Source of the DNA: Phycisphaeraceae bacterium
Lineage (GTDB): Bacteria > Planctomycetota > Phycisphaerae > Phycisphaerales > Zrk34
DNA: 8,787 nucleotides
Assembly (NCBI GenBank): GCA_028281485.1
Contig: JANQJT010000282.1
Span: 1 to 8,787, forward strand
Direction: 5' to 3'
Numbering within the stretch: position 1 is the first letter of the stretch; the number at the start of each line of letters is the position of its first letter. The notes beneath the pieces were generated by a model that worked only from the letters and a program-made list of their open reading frames with translations, did not search any database and was not told where the DNA came from. Positions 1 to 8,322 of this stretch are shown one piece after another. Made by a program: the position numbers and the translations under genes.

Positions 1-3461
<3,461 letters not shown>

Positions 3462-3496
3462 GCAGCGTTGATCGTCTGATAAACCGAATCGATTCC

Positions 3497-3529
3497 AAGC
3501 CCTGGCTAAGCGGCCGGGGCTTTTTCTTT
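3497..3529 (+). terminator. Intrinsic terminator after rpoC
   Basis: A hairpin lies 36 nt after the rpoC stop. The arms AGCCCTGGC (3498-3506) and GCCGGGGCT (3513-3521) pair over 9 bp with one G-U wobble, the loop is 6 nt (TAAGCG), and the run TTTTTCTTT follows at 3521-3529. One more A-T pair (3497-3522) can extend the stem. This is a textbook Rho-independent terminator. It suggests the rpoBC transcript ends here rather than continuing into glnB. Confidence 0.9.
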
Positions 3530-3539
3530 GATCAGCCGG

Positions 3540-3579
3540 TTTGGGCCGCACAGATGCTGAGCAGGGGGGATTTGGGCCG
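3540..3579. repeat. Pair of 9-bp direct repeats
   Basis: TTTGGGCCG occurs at 3540-3548 and again at 3571-3579, 31 bp apart (about three helical turns), directly downstream of the rpoC terminator. The copies are exact, but the function is unknown. It could be a paired protein-binding site or a chance repeat in GC-rich DNA. Confidence 0.4.
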
Positions 3580-3674
3580 ACTGAGTCCTGCGCGCCGGAC
3601 AGGCAGATTGGCAATCAATTAGGCAATCGGATCACGCCGAAGAGGCTTCAGACACTTTTTGACGTAATGCATAT

Positions 3675-3707
3675 GGCGTAAATGCATCAACAGCATGCAT
3701 TTGCGTC
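3675..3707. promoter_or_regulatory. 13-bp inverted repeat with TGCA-N9-TGCA core, possible NtrC-like enhancer site
   Basis: Bases 3675-3687 pair with 3695-3707 around a 7-nt centre (CAACAGC). All 13 positions pair if two G-U matches are allowed, and the inner 8 bp are perfect. As DNA, the core reads TGCATCAACAGCATGCA (3683-3699). The NtrC (GlnG) consensus is TGCACC-N5-GGTGCA, i.e. TGCA-N9-TGCA, and both TGCA half-sites are present at exactly that spacing, though the inner CC/GG are TC/CA. A third ATGCAT lies at 3667-3672. The centre is about 79 bp upstream of the start point predicted from the -24/-12 element below, a usual position for a sigma-54 enhancer. Alternatively it is an operator for another dimeric regulator, or an RNA hairpin. 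It is not followed by a T-run good enough for a terminator. Confidence 0.45.
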
Positions 3708-3740
3708 TTTGTTCGTGTCGCAGGCCTGATTGATGACGAA

Positions 3741-3769
3741 TTGCGGCATCGGCTTTGCAATGTTTTAAT
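3741..3769 (+). promoter_or_regulatory. Predicted glnB promoter: sigma-54-like -24/-12 element overlapping a sigma-70-like extended -10
   Basis: Bases 3744-3759 (CGGCATCGGCTTTGCA) have GG and GC separated by exactly 10 nt and match the sigma-54 consensus TGGCACG-N4-TTGCA at 9 of 12 fixed positions, including a perfect TTGCA. This predicts transcription starting near 3770, giving a leader of about 138 nt. The same DNA also reads as TTGCGG (3741-3746), a 17-nt spacer, then TTTAAT (3764-3769) preceded by TG, a plausible sigma-70 extended -10 promoter (5/6 in the -10, 3/6 in the -35). The sequence alone cannot tell which is used, or whether both are. Confidence 0.45.
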
Positions 3770-3811
3770 CGACCCGCGTTTAGGCGGCTAAGTAAAGATT
3801 CGATCACGCGT

Positions 3812-3864
3812 TGCTGAATCGAGGTCAGCAGCCCTCACCAACCGATCGGCCCAAGGCGTGGGCC
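3812..3864 (+). other. Two small hairpins in the predicted glnB leader
   Basis: TGCTGA (3812-3817) pairs with TCAGCA (3825-3830) over a 7-nt loop, and GGCCCA (3848-3853) pairs with TGGGCC (3859-3864) over a 5-nt loop. Both stems are perfect but only 6 bp long. They lie upstream of the glnB ribosome-binding site and do not mask it. They resemble no riboswitch that I recognise. Confidence 0.3.
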
Positions 3865-3907
3865 ACCGTGAGCAACCACCTCGACAAAGACATGTGGAGA
3901 TGCTGCC

Positions 3908-4246
3908 ATGCAGATGATTGAGGCTGTCATCAAGCCCAGCAAGGTGGACGACGTGAAAGCCGCCCTCAGCCGCCTGGGAATCCTGGGTGTAACCGCTTTT
4001 GAGGTCAAGGGCTTCGGCCGCCAGAAGGGCCACACCGAACGCTACCGCGGTGCGCGGATGGATGTCGGTTTCGTGCCCAAGGTCATGGTCAAGATCGCTG
4101 TCCGCAGCGAAGACCTGGACAAGGCCCTGGAGGCCGTGGTCTCGACCGCCCGCACCGGCGAAGTCGGTGACGGCAAGATTTTTGTCTACCCCATCGCGAG
4201 AACCATCCGAATCCGAACCGGTGAGGAAAACGACGACGCGCTTTGA
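3908..4246 (+). CDS. glnB: Nitrogen regulatory protein PII, with Met in place of the modified tyrosine 51
   Basis: PII proteins are cytoplasmic trimers that bind ATP/ADP and 2-oxoglutarate and report nitrogen and energy status to targets such as AmtB, glutamine synthetase adenylyltransferase or NtrB. At 112 residues, the protein aligns end to end without gaps to E. coli GlnB from memory. Visible blocks are EVKGFGRQKGHTERYRG (32-48) leading into the T-loop, the B-loop TGEVGDGKIFVY (83-94) and the C-terminal IRIRTGEE. Start ATG 3908 has GGAGA at 3896-3900, 7 nt upstream; ATG 3914 is less likely because the family start aligns with 3908. The T-loop is odd: the PROSITE UMP-site pattern Y-[KR]-G-[AS]-[AE]-Y reads YRGARM here, so Tyr51 (uridylylated or adenylylated elsewhere) is Met (4058-4060), and position 49 is Ala, not the cyanobacterial phospho-Ser. 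The gene stands alone, with no amtB or glnA beside it. glnB versus glnK cannot be decided. Confidence 0.95.
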   Translation: MQMIEAVIKPSKVDDVKAALSRLGILGVTAFEVKGFGRQKGHTERYRGARMDVGFVPKVMVKIAVRSEDLDKALEAVVSTARTGEVGDGKIFVYPIARTIRIRTGEENDDAL

Positions 4247-4346
4247 CTCAAGCGTCCGTCGCATCCAGCCGATGATCCGGATTCCTTGCTGTCCGCCCTC
4301 CGCTGCGGCCGAGGGCGCTACCGGCGCTGGGGATGGAGAAGGAATT

Positions 4347-4380
4347 ACAGACGTCCGTTAAGAGCGGACGTCTGTTTTTC
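4347..4380 (+). terminator. Intrinsic terminator after glnB
   Basis: A perfect 11-bp stem, ACAGACGTCCG (4347-4357) with CGGACGTCTGT (4365-4375), closes a 7-nt loop and is followed by TTTTT (4375-4379). It lies 100 nt after the glnB stop. Bases 4247-4346 contain no gene; they hold one weak extra hairpin (GCCCTC 4295-4300 / GAGGGC 4311-4316) without a T-run. glnB is therefore probably monocistronic. Confidence 0.92.
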
Positions 4381-4513
4381 ATCCCTCAGATCCGTCTCTA
4401 TTGCCCCTTTTATTAATCTGATTCCCGCCGCCAAAGCCGGTTAATCCCCGCGCCGATCGGGCCGATCCACACTTCTGGACACAGGCCTCATAACCGGTTG
4501 CAGGGAATCTCTC

Positions 4514-5626
4514 ATGAATAAGTTGTTCTCACGACGGGGATTGTTCGTCCTGATCGTACTCGTGTGGCTGGCGGTGATCGCCACCCCCGCACACGCCGAC
4601 TCGCTCGCCAACGACCTGATGGGCGTGACCGACGCCCGCCTGATCTACCCGCACATCGATGGCGTCGACGACCTGACCGGCCAGGTGCAGCGCGTGGCGA
4701 TCATCGACACGGGCATCGACTTCGACCACCCGGCCCTCGACGGCCGTGTCGTCGCCGGCATCAACTACGCCGCCAACGCCAAGTGGGGCTCGAGCGCCGC
4801 GATCGACTACAACGACGGCCACGGCCACGGCACCTTCGTCGCCGGCGTGATCGGCGGCAACTCCTCCCGCGTCAACGGTGTGGCGCCCAGCGTCGAGTTC
4901 ATCGCCATCCGCGCGCTGTCCAACGACGGCACCGGCAGCTTCAACGACGTCGCCCGCGGCCTGGAGTGGGTCGCCAACAACGCAGACGCCTACAACATCA
5001 CCGCCGTCAACGTCTCCATCGGCACCGACAGCACCTACGCCGTCGAAGCCGGCGTGCCGTTCTGGAGCATCTACGACCGCATCGAAAACGCGCTGGGCAC
5101 GCTCGAGTCGCTCGACATCGTCACCTCCGTCGCCAGCGGAAACTCCGGATCGTCAACCGGCCTGTCCGTGCCGGCGATCTACGACGAGTCACTCGCCGTC
5201 GGCGCCTCGACCTTCAGCGACACCCTCTACGGCAACACCAACCGGTCGGCTGAGCTGGAACTGCTCGCGCCGGGCAGCGGCATCTACTCGACGTGGAAAG
5301 ACGGCGGTCACCGCTACGGCAGCGGCACCAGCTACGCCTCGCCGATGGTGGCCGGCCTCAGCGTCCTGCTCCGCGAGACCTACCTGCAGTTCACCGACGA
5401 CCTGGCCGGCGGCTACGACAGCTTCCAGGACCGCGTCGTCGACCTGCTCCAGCAGACCGGCACACCGATCCTCGACAGCGCGTCCGGCCTGACGTTCTTC
5501 AGGCCCAACCTCGACGCCGCCATCGCGTCGATCTACCTCGAGCACGGCGTGTACGTGCCCGAGCCGACCTCGCTGGCCGTGCTCGTGTTCGGCGGCATGA
5601 TCGTCGCACGACGCAGAAAACGATAA
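4514..5626 (+). CDS. Secreted subtilisin-like (S8) serine protease with PEP-CTERM sorting signal
   Basis: A 370-residue exported serine endopeptidase. Residues 1-28 form a signal peptide (RR, hydrophobic FVLIVLVWLAVI, then a likely cut after AHA). The S8 catalytic residues are all visible: Asp65 in IIDTGID, His105 in HGTFVAG, the oxyanion Asn210 in ASGNSG, and Ser273 in GTSYASPM. The C-terminus is a PEP-CTERM tail: VPEPTS (348-353), a hydrophobic stretch, then ARRRKR. In known systems this tail directs exosortase (EpsH/XrtA family) processing at the inner membrane. Only about 36 residues separate the signal peptide from the Asp motif, too few for the usual I9 inhibitory propeptide of about 70-80 residues. 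ATG 4514 is preceded by GGGA (4503-4506) at 7 nt. The gene has terminators on both sides, so it is probably a single-gene unit. The substrate is unknown, and no exosortase gene lies in the window. Confidence 0.93.
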   Translation: MNKLFSRRGLFVLIVLVWLAVIATPAHADSLANDLMGVTDARLIYPHIDGVDDLTGQVQRVAIIDTGIDFDHPALDGRVVAGINYAANAKWGSSAAIDYNDGHGHGTFVAGVIGGNSSRVNGVAPSVEFIAIRALSNDGTGSFNDVARGLEWVANNADAYNITAVNVSIGTDSTYAVEAGVPFWSIYDRIENALGTLESLDIVTSVASGNSGSSTGLSVPAIYDESLAVGASTFSDTLYGNTNRSAELELLAPGSGIYSTWKDGGHRYGSGTSYASPMVAGLSVLLRETYLQFTDDLAGGYDSFQDRVVDLLQQTGTPILDSASGLTFFRPNLDAAIASIYLEHGVYVPEPTSLAVLVFGGMIVARRRKR

Positions 5627-5665
5627 ACCACACCGTCCGTAACGGGGCGTGAGGGGAAGATGATC

Positions 5666-5701
5666 GACCCGGGACCTGGAGAGGTCTCGGGTTCGTTTTT
5701 T
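5666..5701 (+). terminator. Intrinsic terminator after the protease gene, between convergent genes
   Basis: ACCCGGGACCT (5667-5677) pairs with AGGTCTCGGGT (5682-5692) over 11 bp with one G-U wobble and a GGAG loop. An outer G-U pair extends it, and the run TTTTTT follows at 5696-5701. It lies 40 nt after the protease stop. The T-run overlaps the stop codon (TAA, 5700-5702) of the convergent minus-strand gene. On the minus strand no T-run follows the hairpin, so it looks one-directional. Confidence 0.9.
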
Positions 5702-6080
5702 AGTTTGCGTTTTGCTTGCACCACTCTTTGAGTGCGGTAAAGCGATCGCGTGCTTCACCGGGCGGTATTCCGAAACGCCAGCAGGACTGGAACGTCCTGG
5801 CAAAGATCGGATCACGCATGACGGCGTCTTCTATTAGTGTGAAGTACGGCTCGAAGTGGTGTTCGATCAGGTGTTCCAATAGACAGGTGGCAACGGCCAT
5901 GCGCAGGTCTTCGTCCGGGTGCACGCCCCAGCGCAGAATAAAATGCCAGACCGGTTCGGGATCGGTTGGAATAAACTCGCCGATGGCAATGATCGATTGC
6001 CATCGTGGGTCTTCGCCCTGGTCAACCGCTACACCCGGGAGAATCGATTCGGCCTGCGCGATAGCTTGATGGACATCCAC
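5700..6080 (-). CDS. Small conserved-looking protein of unknown function, last gene of the minus-strand operon
   Basis: A 126-residue soluble protein with no signal peptide or membrane segment. I cannot give it a function. It is mostly amphipathic helix by eye: an N-terminal helix (MDVHQAIAQAESILPG), an EDPRWQ motif at 23-28, a stretch rich in His, Glu and Leu (HPDEDLRMAVATCLLEHLIE, 54-73) resembling a HEAT-type helical pair, and DPIFARTFQSCWRFG (90-104). It starts with GTG at 6078-6080, only 4 nt after the gpsA stop, which suggests translational coupling; no strong Shine-Dalgarno sequence is seen, only GAGAAG at a long distance. There is no earlier in-frame start. Its third codon positions look less GC-rich than those of gpsA or rpoC (many A/T-ending codons near the C-terminus), so it may be evolving faster or newly acquired. 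The operon position and coherent protein composition support a real gene. Confidence 0.8.
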   Translation of the reverse strand: MDVHQAIAQAESILPGVAVDQGEDPRWQSIIAIGEFIPTDPEPVWHFILRWGVHPDEDLRMAVATCLLEHLIEHHFEPYFTLIEDAVMRDPIFARTFQSCWRFGIPPGEARDRFTALKEWCKQNAN

Positions 6081-6084
6081 GCGT

Positions 6085-7098
6085 TTACCCGATCTTCTCG
6101 GCCTTGGGGGCGCGGGTCATCAGGTGGCTGATGCCGTCGATGGGGTCCAGGCCCTCGAACAGCACCGCGTGCACCGCGGCCGTGATGGGCAGTTCGATGC
6201 CCAGCTCGCCGGCCAACTGCATCACGGACTTGGTCGTCGGCACGCCCTCCACGACGCCCGGCACCTCTTTGAGTACGTCGTCCAGCTTCTGGCCGCGCCC
6301 CAGCAGTTCGCCGGCCGACCGGTTGCGGCCCGTCGGGCTGAAGCACGTCGTCGCTAGGTCGCCCACGCCCGTGATGCCGAAGAACGTCTCCCGCTTGGCG
6401 CCCATCGCCTCGCCGAGGCGTGTGATCTCCGCCAGCCCGCGGCTCAGCAGGGCGCTCTTGGCGTTGTTGCCGGCCTGCAGACCGTCGAGGATGCCCGCCG
6501 CCAGCGCGATCACGTTCTTCAATGCGCCCGCCAACTCGACACCCAACACATCGTCGTGCGTGTACACGCGGAACCACGTGGTGGTAAACGTCTGTTGCAG
6601 GTCGAGCGCCAGCTCACTGTCTTCGCTGGCCACGCAGACGGTTGCGGGAAGGCAGTGCGCCAATTCCTGCGCGATCGAGGGCCCGCTGAGCACCGCCAGC
6701 GAACCGATCGATTCGCCGGTCAACACCTCTTCGAGCACCTGCGTGGGTCGCATCCCCGTCTCGTTCTCGATGCCCTTGGCGACGGACACGATCGAGGCGC
6801 CCTTGGGCATCTTGCCGACGAAGCGTTTCCACGTGCTGCGGACGAACTGTGTGGGGATGGCGCTGACCAGCAGATCGGCCGCGGCCATCGCCTCGTCTTC
6901 GTCGGCGGTCAGCTGCAGCGAGTCCGGCAGCGGGATGCCCGGCATGTACCGCTTGTTCTCACGCGCGCGGATCGTTTCGGTCACCGAATCGGTGAACGGC
7001 CCCCACATCGTCACCGCGTGACCCTGCGAGTCGAGAATCAACGCACACGCGATGGCCATCGCACCATCGCCGATCAATGTGACTCGCTTGGCAGACAT
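6085..7098 (-). CDS. gpsA: NAD(P)H-dependent glycerol-3-phosphate dehydrogenase
   Basis: This enzyme reduces dihydroxyacetone phosphate to sn-glycerol-3-phosphate, the backbone for phospholipids, in the cytoplasm. At 337 residues it is the normal length. Landmarks are the Rossmann nucleotide-binding motif GDGAMAIACA (10-19; the third Gly of the usual GxGxxG is Ala15), NKRYMPGIPLP (48-58), VAKGIENETG with the conserved Lys108, LSGPSIAQELA (137-147), and the catalytic block GALKNVIALAAGILDGL (191-207, Lys194). GVGDLATTC (244-252), GRNRSAGELLG (257-267) and VVEGVPTTK (282-290) follow. ATG at 7096-7098 has AAGGA at 7108-7112, 9 nt away. It follows the PH-domain gene by 39 nt; that gap includes a 12-nt GC palindrome (7123-7134). 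Together with cdsA upstream it points to a phospholipid-synthesis theme in the operon. Confidence 0.97.
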   Translation of the reverse strand: MSAKRVTLIGDGAMAIACALILDSQGHAVTMWGPFTDSVTETIRARENKRYMPGIPLPDSLQLTADEDEAMAAADLLVSAIPTQFVRSTWKRFVGKMPKGASIVSVAKGIENETGMRPTQVLEEVLTGESIGSLAVLSGPSIAQELAHCLPATVCVASEDSELALDLQQTFTTTWFRVYTHDDVLGVELAGALKNVIALAAGILDGLQAGNNAKSALLSRGLAEITRLGEAMGAKRETFFGITGVGDLATTCFSPTGRNRSAGELLGRGQKLDDVLKEVPGVVEGVPTTKSVMQLAGELGIELPITAAVHAVLFEGLDPIDGISHLMTRAPKAEKIG

Positions 7099-7137
7099 AA
7101 CGGCTGTTCCTTTATCCTTCGTGCGCCGCGGCGCGGG

Positions 7138-7725
7138 TTAGTGATGATTGCAACGGTTGATCGACTGGATGATCTTGCGGTGCACGGCGGCGGGGCGGGC
7201 CACCATCAGCCAAAACGATTCGGGCGCGCTCGTGCCCGCGGTCGCCAGCGCAATCGTGCCCAGTCGGCACACGCGCTCACGCAGCGATTGCAGCATGTAC
7301 GTGTGTTGCAGGTTCTTCAGCTGCGTCTCAAACAGGTAGCGACGCAGGATGCCGCTGCGCGTGACGATGCGCCGGTCCGTGAGAACGTACAGCTGGAAGT
7401 ACCAGTCCAGCGTCTGCCAAGTCAGCCGACCCAACAGCGCCAGCAACCCCGCGGCCAGCGCCTCGCTCTGCGTGAAAAACCCGTACAGGAAATCGTTGGC
7501 CGCCAGGTAAGCCACGGCCGTGCAACCGATGATAAACAGCAGGTGCCCCAGGCAGCCCAGCAGGATGTACCAGGGCGAGGGCTTGAGCAGCAGGACGATG
7601 ATCTCGCCGCCCTGGATCAGGTCCTCGGGCAGGATGTCTTCGGCTCGGTCCAGCGGCAGACCCAGCACGGGCTCGCCGCCCTCGCTGCGCACCGGTTCGT
7701 TCGAGATGGGCTTACGCCCTGTCAT
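7138..7725 (-). CDS. Small membrane protein with bacterial PH domain (DUF304/bPH2, YdbS-like)
   Basis: A 195-residue protein with a soluble N-terminal region (1-45), two membrane segments (about 51-75, WYILLGCLGHLLFIIGCTAV..., and about 88-112), then a bacterial PH domain (about 113-190). The PH domain opens with the family-typical YVLTDRRIVTRSGIL (113-127), followed by LKNLQHTYMLQSLRERVCRLGTI. bPH2 proteins are inner-membrane proteins of largely unknown role, and no ligand can be inferred here. The start is placed at ATG 7723-7725: it overlaps the hpt stop as ATGA, has AAGAGG 7 nt upstream, and begins right before family-like sequence. The frame stays open to 7887, but that extension is a low-complexity Arg/Ala-rich shadow of hpt. 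Coupling to hpt and position before gpsA fit co-transcription, not necessarily a shared function. Confidence 0.85.
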   Translation of the reverse strand: MTGRKPISNEPVRSEGGEPVLGLPLDRAEDILPEDLIQGGEIIVLLLKPSPWYILLGCLGHLLFIIGCTAVAYLAANDFLYGFFTQSEALAAGLLALLGRLTWQTLDWYFQLYVLTDRRIVTRSGILRRYLFETQLKNLQHTYMLQSLRERVCRLGTIALATAGTSAPESFWLMVARPAAVHRKIIQSINRCNHH

Positions 7726-8294
7726 ACCATCGCCTCTTGCGTGAGGGTGACCACGTCCGGCAGGTTGCGGTAATAGCCGTCGTAGTCCAGCCCGTAACCG
7801 ACCACGAACGCGTCTTCGATATCGAACCCTACGTAGTCGACCGGCACCGACAGCGCCGTCGGCAGCATCTTCCGCAGCAGCACGCACGCCTTGACCGATG
7901 CGGCGCCGCGCGCGACCAGCGTCTGGCGCACCGCGGCCAGCGTCCGGCCGGAGTCGAGGATGTCGTCGATGATGATCACGTGTTGATCGGACAGATCATC
8001 GGGCAGGGCCGACTCGATCGTCACGCCCTGGCTCTCGGTGGACTTGCCGGGGTAGCTGCTGACGGCCAGCATGCGGATGCGCATCATCAACGGCAGGTGA
8101 CGGATCAGGTCGGCCAGGAAGATGACGCTGCCGGTCAGCAGCGGCACGAGCGTGATGGATTTGGAGTTGTCGCTGTGCACGTGGATGTCGCCGACGTGAC
8201 GCGTCACGTCCTCGGCGATCTCGTGCGCCAACTCTTCGACGCGTCGCGCGATCGTCTCGCGATCCAACAGCACTCGTTCGATTCGCTTGGGCAT
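7722..8294 (-). CDS. hpt: Hypoxanthine phosphoribosyltransferase (purine salvage)
   Basis: This enzyme transfers phosphoribose from PRPP to hypoxanthine (and usually guanine), giving IMP/GMP in the cytoplasm. The 190 residues fit the family. The PRPP-binding motif is HVIIIDDILDSGRTL (105-119) with the acidic pair Asp110-Asp111. The base-binding C-terminal block is DYVGFDIEDAFVVGYGLDYDGYYRNLPDV (153-181), of which DYVGF, FVVGYGLDY and YYRNLP are near-invariant in Hpt. SSYPGKSTESQG (79-90) is the flexible loop. The loop usually read as LKGS is LLTGS here, with Thr54 (8133-8135) where Lys is common. ATG at 8292-8294 lacks a visible Shine-Dalgarno sequence; it follows the cdsA stop by 28 nt and may depend on coupling. 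The stop TGA overlaps the next gene's ATG by 4 nt. Confidence 0.95.
   Translation of the reverse strand: MPKRIERVLLDRETIARRVEELAHEIAEDVTRHVGDIHVHSDNSKSITLVPLLTGSVIFLADLIRHLPLMMRIRMLAVSSYPGKSTESQGVTIESALPDDLSDQHVIIIDDILDSGRTLAAVRQTLVARGAASVKACVLLRKMLPTALSVPVDYVGFDIEDAFVVGYGLDYDGYYRNLPDVVTLTQEAMV
7733..7738 (-). promoter_or_regulatory. Ribosome-binding site that fixes the PH-domain protein start
   Basis: AAGAGG on the minus strand, 7 nt upstream of ATG 7725 and inside the end of hpt. Together with the ATGA stop/start overlap it supports the shorter, 195-residue start over the open frame reaching 7887. Confidence 0.7.
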
Positions 8295-8322
8295 TGGGTG
8301 AATGATAACGGATCGAAGGAAA

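Larger units (their letters stand above)
3530..3907. other. Gene-free regulatory interval between rpoC and glnB
   Basis: This 378-base stretch contains no convincing gene. It is visibly richer in A and T than the flanking coding DNA, especially around 3600-3790. It holds a 9-bp direct repeat (3540 and 3571), a 7-bp direct repeat GGCAATC (3610 and 3622), a 13-bp inverted repeat (3675-3707), a promoter-like segment (3741-3769) and a leader of about 138 nt with two small hairpins before glnB. A 62-codon open frame on the minus strand (3619-3807) has no protein-like features and no recognised family, so it was not called. Confidence 0.7.

Noticed and set aside
3675..3707. Dyad considered as a second rpoC terminator or CRISPR-like repeat
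   Set aside because: The bases after it (CTTTGTTCGTG) are not a proper T-run, and there is a single copy with no regular repeat-spacer pattern.
3619..3807. 62-codon open frame on the minus strand in the rpoC-glnB interval
   Set aside because: It has no recognisable family and a basic, His/Arg/Leu-rich composition without domain logic. It overlaps the promoter-like and dyad elements, and its length is expected by chance.
3788..4264. 158-codon open frame antisense to glnB
   Set aside because: It lies opposite a secure PII gene and is explained by the codon bias of glnB. Its protein sequence shows no family resemblance.
4455..4500. Palindromes GATCGGGCCGATC (4455-4467) and AACCGGTT, and a weak TCCACA/CATAAC promoter pair before the protease gene
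   Set aside because: Short palindromes are common in GC-rich DNA, and the promoter match (4/6 and 4/6) would leave a leader of only about a dozen bases. Not strong enough to call a promoter or operator.
7123..7134. 12-nt palindrome GCGCCGCGGCGC between the PH-domain gene and gpsA
   Set aside because: No T-run follows on the minus strand and the gap is only 39 nt within a likely operon. Probably just GC-rich intergenic sequence.
6556..7773. 405-codon open frame on the plus strand across gpsA and the PH-domain gene
   Set aside because: It is antisense to two well-supported genes and rich in Arg, His and Gln as expected from opposite-strand high-GC codons. No domain is seen.
7726..7887. N-terminal extension of the PH-domain protein
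   Set aside because: The extension is Arg/Ala/Gly-rich shadow of hpt. The ATGA overlap and the AAGAGG site support ATG 7725.
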